64,000 nt of DNA, taken from NCBI GenBank assembly GCA_031280825.1, contig JAITGE010000006.1, positions 35,542 through 99,541 of the forward strand, in the 5' to 3' direction. Within the stretch, counting starts at the first letter, position 1. Each line of letters starts with the position of its first letter. The DNA is from Oscillospiraceae bacterium. GTDB lineage: Bacteria > Bacillota > Clostridia > Oscillospirales > Acutalibacteraceae. The notes under the pieces are model-generated. The model saw only the letters and a list, made by a program, of their open reading frames with translations, was not told where the DNA came from and did not search any database. The translations under genes and the position numbers were made by a program. This document shows positions 60,459 through 64,000 of this stretch, piece after piece.

Positions 60459-62399
60459 TCAACCGCCCAGCAGCTCCGCCTCGCGCAGCCACAGCGCCGC
60501 GGAAGCGTCCGAGGGCATCCGCCAATCGCCGCGGGGCGAAAGGGCGACGCTGCCCACCTTCGGTCCGTCCGGCAGGCAGGAGCGTTTGAACTGCTGGCTG
60601 AAGAAGCGCCGCAAAAAGACGCGCAGCCATTCCAGTAGCTCTTCCGGCGCGAATTGCCCTTCAAAAGCGATTTTTGCCATGCAAAACAGCTTTGCCGGCG
60701 GAAAGCCGAAGCGGAAAAAATGATACAGGTAAAAATCGTGCACGTCGTATTTGCCCAAAACCGCTTCGGTTTTCTGCGCTATCTCGCCCTGCTCGTCCGG
60801 TGGGAGAAGCTCCGGGCTGATCGGGGTTTCCAGCACACGGCGGAGCACCTGCGCGGCGGTTTCGTCGCTCTCATCCAAAACATATTCCACCACATGGCGA
60901 ACAAGGGTTTTTGGGATGCCGCCGTTCAGGTTATACATGCTCATGTGATCCGCGTTATACGTGCACCAGCCAAGCGCAAGCTCACTCAGGTCGCCCGTGC
61001 CCAGCAGCAGCGCGTCCTCTTGGTTTGCCAGATCCATCAAGAGCTGTGTGCGCTCCCGCGCCTGCACGTTTTCGTAGACCACGTCGCGCACATTCGGGTC
61101 GTGCCCGATATCGGACATATGCAGCTCGCAGGCGGGGCGGATGTCAATTTCCCAAAGCGTAATGCCAAGGCAGCGGGCAAGAAGCTCCACGCTTTCACGC
61201 GTATGCGCGGTCGTGCCAAAGCCCGGCATCGTGATGCCCAAAACCTGCTCCGGCTCCCAGCCGAGCGTCTCTGCCGCGCGGCAGGCCACCAGCAGCGCAA
61301 GCGTAGAATCCAGCCCGCCGGAAAGCCCCAGGATCACCTGCGTCTGCCCCGTGTGCCGCAAGCGCTTGCACAGCGCGGCGGTTTGGATTTCCAGGATCTC
61401 GCGGCAACGCTCCCCCCGCGCCAAAACGCCGGAGGGCACAAAGGGCTGCGCGGCATAGCGGCGGGTAAGCAGCGCCTCCGGCAGCGGCGCGACCGCGGGG
61501 CAAGGAACGCGGCGGATTTGCGCAAGCTCTGCCGCGCGCGCGGCTTGCATATCCCCAAAGCTGCCGAAGCGGCGTTCGGCTTGCAGCAGCTGCAAATCAA
61601 AGCACTGGTAAACAGCCGCGCCCTCCGCTTCAAAGCGGCGGCTCTCGGTGAGGATATTCCCGTTTTCGGCAAGAAAGCACGCGCCCGAAAAGCAGAGATC
61701 CGTGCTGCTTTCGCCCACGCCCGCGCCCGCGTACGCATACGCACAGTGCAGCCGGGCGCTTTGCTGGGCGACCAGGGCGCGGCGGTATTCGTTTTTGGCG
61801 ACCTCTTCATCCGAAGCGGAAAGATTGAGGATCAGCTCCGCGCCCGCCAGCGCAAGCAGCCCGGAGGGCGGCTCGGGCACCCATAAATCCTCGCAAAGCT
61901 CGACACCGACGCGCACCCGCCCGCAATCAAACAGCAGCCTGCCAAACGGGATGCGCTGATCGCACAGTTCTATTTTTGCGTCCTGCGGCGCCTGGCTTCC
62001 CGGCGTGAACCAGCGCTTTTCATAATACTCACGCGCGTTGGGCAAAAACTGCTTGGGCACCGCGCCCAGCAGCTGCCCGCCGCGCAGCAGCGCCGCGCAA
62101 TTGTAGAGCCGCCCGGCATAACGCAGCGGCAGCCCCAGCGCAATGAGCGCGCCGCAGTCCTCCGTCGCCTCCAGTATCCCCGCAAGGGCTTCCTCGCAGG
62201 CGTCCAGCAAAAGGGCTTGCCCAAACAAATCACCGCAGGTGTAGCCCGAAAGGCATAGCTCCGGGAAGACCATCACCTGCACGCCGGCGTTTTCGGCGGC
62301 GCGGATAGCTTCCGAGATATACGCAGCGTTGCGCAGGGGATTGGCGACCTCGCACTGCGGCGAAACCGCCCCCACCTTTAGGTAACCGAAATCCGGCAT
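60459..62399 (-). CDS. nadE: Glutamine-dependent NAD+ synthetase
   Basis: Last step of NAD synthesis, using glutamine as the ammonia source. 646 aa in two parts: an N-terminal nitrilase-type glutaminase (VFPELCLSGYTC with E near 47; VPKQFLPN lysine; GVELCEDLWVPEPP cysteine near 170) and a C-terminal synthetase with LGLSGGLDSTLALL. The start is ATG 62399, 7 bp after an AAGGTGG site; a TTG six bases upstream is less likely. The gene is encoded next to a P-loop kinase-like gene. Confidence 0.95.
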   Translation of the reverse strand: MPDFGYLKVGAVSPQCEVANPLRNAAYISEAIRAAENAGVQVMVFPELCLSGYTCGDLFGQALLLDACEEALAGILEATEDCGALIALGLPLRYAGRLYNCAALLRGGQLLGAVPKQFLPNAREYYEKRWFTPGSQAPQDAKIELCDQRIPFGRLLFDCGRVRVGVELCEDLWVPEPPSGLLALAGAELILNLSASDEEVAKNEYRRALVAQQSARLHCAYAYAGAGVGESSTDLCFSGACFLAENGNILTESRRFEAEGAAVYQCFDLQLLQAERRFGSFGDMQAARAAELAQIRRVPCPAVAPLPEALLTRRYAAQPFVPSGVLARGERCREILEIQTAALCKRLRHTGQTQVILGLSGGLDSTLALLVACRAAETLGWEPEQVLGITMPGFGTTAHTRESVELLARCLGITLWEIDIRPACELHMSDIGHDPNVRDVVYENVQARERTQLLMDLANQEDALLLGTGDLSELALGWCTYNADHMSMYNLNGGIPKTLVRHVVEYVLDESDETAAQVLRRVLETPISPELLPPDEQGEIAQKTEAVLGKYDVHDFYLYHFFRFGFPPAKLFCMAKIAFEGQFAPEELLEWLRVFLRRFFSQQFKRSCLPDGPKVGSVALSPRGDWRMPSDASAALWLREAELLGG

Positions 62400-62461
62400 A
62401 GGCAACCACCTTCTGGGAAAGTCAAAGATTACGTGCCCCGGGCGCCCGATGGACGAATCCC

Positions 62462-63019
62462 CTATTTATCCGCGATATAGGCTTCATAAAACGCTTCCGT
62501 GGCGGCATAAAAATCCTCCACGTCGCCGTCGTTTTTGATGACAACGTCCGCAAGCTTTTCACTTTCGGATGTATGGAAAAGCGCTTCCTCGCCCGCGTCG
62601 TATTCGCGCAGCTTTTCCGCGCTGCCGCCGTCACGGTCCGAGCCGCGCGCAAGCATCCGGGCGTACCGCACTTCGTCGTCCGAAATAACGATATCCACCA
62701 GCAGAAATTCCTTGCCAAACTGCTCCTTGAGGAACTGCACATCCGAAAGCGGGCGCACGCCGCTCACCAAATAAACAGACGCGCCGCTCTTGCGGATCTT
62801 TCGCACAATCTGTTCCGGGAAGAAGGTTTGCCCATGCATTCCCATATACTTTTGTGAGGTTGCGTGCAGGTTCTCGCGCGTGCGCTCCAAGCCGTCCTTT
62901 GTCGCCAGCTCCCGCACAATGTCGCCGATGGAGGTCATGGGGAGCGCATATTTCTTTGCCAGATACTCCAAAAAGAAATCCTTGCCCGTCCCGTTCTTGC
63001 CCACTGCCGCAATGACCAT
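62462..63019 (-). CDS. P-loop kinase-like ATPase (dephospho-CoA kinase / nucleotide kinase fold)
   Basis: A 185-aa protein with the P-loop AAVGKNGTGKD at residues 4-14, a DIVRELATKDGLERTRENLHATSQ lid-like region, VSGVRPLSDVQFLKEQFG and a C-terminal DVVIKNDGDVEDFYA. The general layout resembles dephospho-CoA kinases and archaeal UPF0200 proteins. Exact substrate unknown. ATG 63019 has AGGGGG and a near-consensus promoter. It is probably co-transcribed with nadE, 62 bp downstream; a cofactor link is an inference. Confidence 0.75.
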   Translation of the reverse strand: MVIAAVGKNGTGKDFFLEYLAKKYALPMTSIGDIVRELATKDGLERTRENLHATSQKYMGMHGQTFFPEQIVRKIRKSGASVYLVSGVRPLSDVQFLKEQFGKEFLLVDIVISDDEVRYARMLARGSDRDGGSAEKLREYDAGEEALFHTSESEKLADVVIKNDGDVEDFYAATEAFYEAYIADK

Positions 63020-63054
63020 TTTTTGTGCCCCCTGTTTCTCTGTTTATGCTTTGG

Positions 63055-63083
63055 ATTATACAACAAGCGCAGCCCAAAGTCAA
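63055..63083 (-). promoter_or_regulatory. Sigma-A promoter for the kinase-like gene and nadE
   Basis: Minus strand: -35 TTGACT (63078-63083), 17-bp spacer, -10 TATAAT (63055-63060); one of the best promoters in the window. Confidence 0.85.
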
Positions 63084-63090
63084 CAGTCCC

Positions 63091-63765
63091 TTACGCGCCG
63101 GCGCGCGCCTCTCCGCCGCCTGCTTCCTGCTGTTTGCGCCGCGCAAACAGCAGCCGCATCCAAAATTGCATCAGCGGCCCGACGCCCAGCGCAAGGATCG
63201 CGGTGCCCGGTCCCATCAGCTTATCGGGCTGCGCGTGGGCGAATATGCCCAGAGCAATGCCGATGCCGATGGCCGTCGCATCCTGGATGATGCGGATCCA
63301 GCGAAACTGCAGCTTCGCGCGGCGGGCAATCATGAGCGAGATGGTATCAATGGGCGGCATCCCCAAATTGGCGGCAACATAAAGCGCCAGCCCAAAGGTC
63401 AGTATGAGCAGAGCAAACGCGAACAGCCCTGCCCGCAGCGGGATGCCCGCCTCCGGTAACAGCCGCTTTGCCCAGCCCTCCACAAATTCGGCGGAGGGAC
63501 CGATCAACAGCATGTTCAGGATGCTCCCCGCGCCCAGCAGACTGCGGCGGACGATGAGGCAGACCACGGCGACAGGGACGTTCACCAGCAGCAGCGCCGC
63601 CGTGAGCGGGATATGCAGCGCCGCGCTCAAGCCCTGAAAGAGCGTGACGGAGGGATCCGTGCCAAACCGGCAGAACAGAAAAAGTCCGACGGCAAAAGCG
63701 ATCAGCGGCGTGCCGGCGAGCAGCAGCGCAATCCGCTGCCGAAGGGGAAGCTTCGGTGGTTCCAT
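63091..63765 (-). CDS. YczE/YyaS-like integral membrane protein
   Basis: A 224-aa membrane protein with about five helices. FCRFGTDPSVTLFQGLS and LALYVAANLGMPPIDTISLMIARR repeat a G-x-x-P-x-D/T pattern typical of the YczE/YitT-related membrane family in Firmicutes; function uncertain. I chose ATG 63765; a TTG further upstream is possible, and neither has a strong ribosome site. A promoter lies 50-80 bp upstream. Confidence 0.7.
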   Translation of the reverse strand: MEPPKLPLRQRIALLLAGTPLIAFAVGLFLFCRFGTDPSVTLFQGLSAALHIPLTAALLLVNVPVAVVCLIVRRSLLGAGSILNMLLIGPSAEFVEGWAKRLLPEAGIPLRAGLFAFALLILTFGLALYVAANLGMPPIDTISLMIARRAKLQFRWIRIIQDATAIGIGIALGIFAHAQPDKLMGPGTAILALGVGPLMQFWMRLLFARRKQQEAGGGEARAGA

Positions 63766-63816
63766 AGCGTTGACTTTGATAAACGTACCCTCGACTTTCG
63801 AAAGATTCAACAACTC

Positions 63817-63845
63817 ATTATAGCATGGCGGGCAGGAAAAAGCAA
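63817..63845 (-). promoter_or_regulatory. Sigma-A promoter of the YczE-like gene
   Basis: Minus strand: -35 TTGCTT (63840-63845), 17-bp spacer, extended -10 TGCTATAAT (core 63817-63822). Its -35 touches the left arm of the inverted repeat. Confidence 0.75.
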
Positions 63846-63909
63846 GCAAGGTGAGAAGATTTAGAATCACGTGGTAGACCTCACACGTGATTCTAATCTT
63901 CACCTTGCT
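63845..63909. repeat. Long inverted repeat between divergent promoters
   Basis: Left arm 63845-63873 (AGCAAGGTGA...AATCACGTG) pairs with right arm 63884-63909 (CACGTGATT...CACCTTGCT), leaving three unpaired bases on the left and a 10-base loop. Both arms end in CACGTG. Operator, MITE-like insertion or RNA hairpin are all possible. Confidence 0.8.
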
Positions 63910-63933
63910 AACGCAATAAAAGTATGGTAGGAT
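63905..63933 (+). promoter_or_regulatory. Putative sigma-A promoter for the right-edge gene
   Basis: -35 TTGCTA (63905-63910), 17-bp spacer, -10 TAGGAT (63928-63933). The -35 lies in the right arm of the inverted repeat. Confidence 0.5.
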
Positions 63934-63949
63934 ATAGCAGGGTGAAGAA

Positions 63950-64000
63950 ATGAATGAGCTTGGCGAACTGCGAAAGTGCATGCATGAGGTAGAAGAGGAA
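63950..64000 (+). CDS. Start of an unidentified gene (truncated by window end)
   Basis: Only 17 codons are visible: MNELGELRKCMHEVEEE. A GGTGAAGA ribosome-like site lies directly upstream and a promoter-like element further up. Too short to assign. Its divergence from the YczE-like gene across an inverted repeat would suit a regulator, but this is speculation. Confidence 0.5.
   Translation, partial: MNELGELRKCMHEVEEE

Noticed and set aside
63847..63907. Terminator for an upstream gene
   Set aside because: The hairpin has no T-run and lies between divergent promoters, not after a gene.

Overview
The window is 64 kb of a GC-rich, endospore-forming Clostridia chromosome; a relative of Oscillospiraceae/Ruminococcaceae is my inference. 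Sporulation is indicated by the C-terminus of a SigE-like sigma factor at the left edge and by spoIIE at 46-49 kb. Most genes have strong AGGAGG-like ribosome sites and sigma-A promoters. I saw no tRNA, rRNA or CRISPR array.

Layout. 0-15 kb looks origin-proximal. It holds a PHP phosphoesterase, a class B penicillin-binding protein and dnaN on the minus strand. Next comes a 396-bp gap with five tandem TAG triplets (DnaA-trio), a GC cluster and many DnaA-box-like nonamers, which I call a candidate oriC. The recR-ybaB-dnaX-SRP RNA block follows, then a large membrane protein, tcdA, mnmE and mnmG. Three parS sites lie at mnmE-mnmG, one of them inside mnmG coding sequence. 14-20 kb carries two envelope proteins, purD and the ecfA1-ecfA2-ecfT energy-coupling module.

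20.1-27 kb is the most unusual region. It is a compact, intact, one-direction set of phage head genes: terminase small and large subunits, portal, protease/scaffold, major capsid, two connector-like proteins and a chimeric last protein. No tail tube, tape measure, lysis, integrase or repressor gene is present. It is either a decayed prophage or a domesticated head-only / gene-transfer-agent-like element.

27-46 kb is mostly plus-strand housekeeping and metabolism: a lone PTS EIIC-like protein, a DUF218 protein, a one-cysteine thioredoxin-like protein, pyrF, an HD nucleotidase, a GH38 alpha-mannosidase, an orphan fumarase alpha subunit, an ABC exporter with two YxeA-type membrane proteins, metK, bioY, purB, a phosphatase-acetyltransferase fusion, tsaD and a UPF0210 protein. 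46-64 kb is minus strand: spoIIE, secreted proteins and lipoproteins, prmA with an ECF S component and gltX (three DnaA boxes upstream), an MBL-fold protein, a sugar symporter with a Gfo/Idh oxidoreductase, nadE, a P-loop kinase-like protein and a YczE-like membrane protein. A long inverted repeat between divergent promoters closes the window.

Themes. tRNA modification genes recur (tcdA, mnmE, mnmG, tsaD). Vitamin uptake is represented by EcfA1A2T plus two possible S components (BioY and the 51.3-kb protein). Several proteins have uncommon domain fusions.
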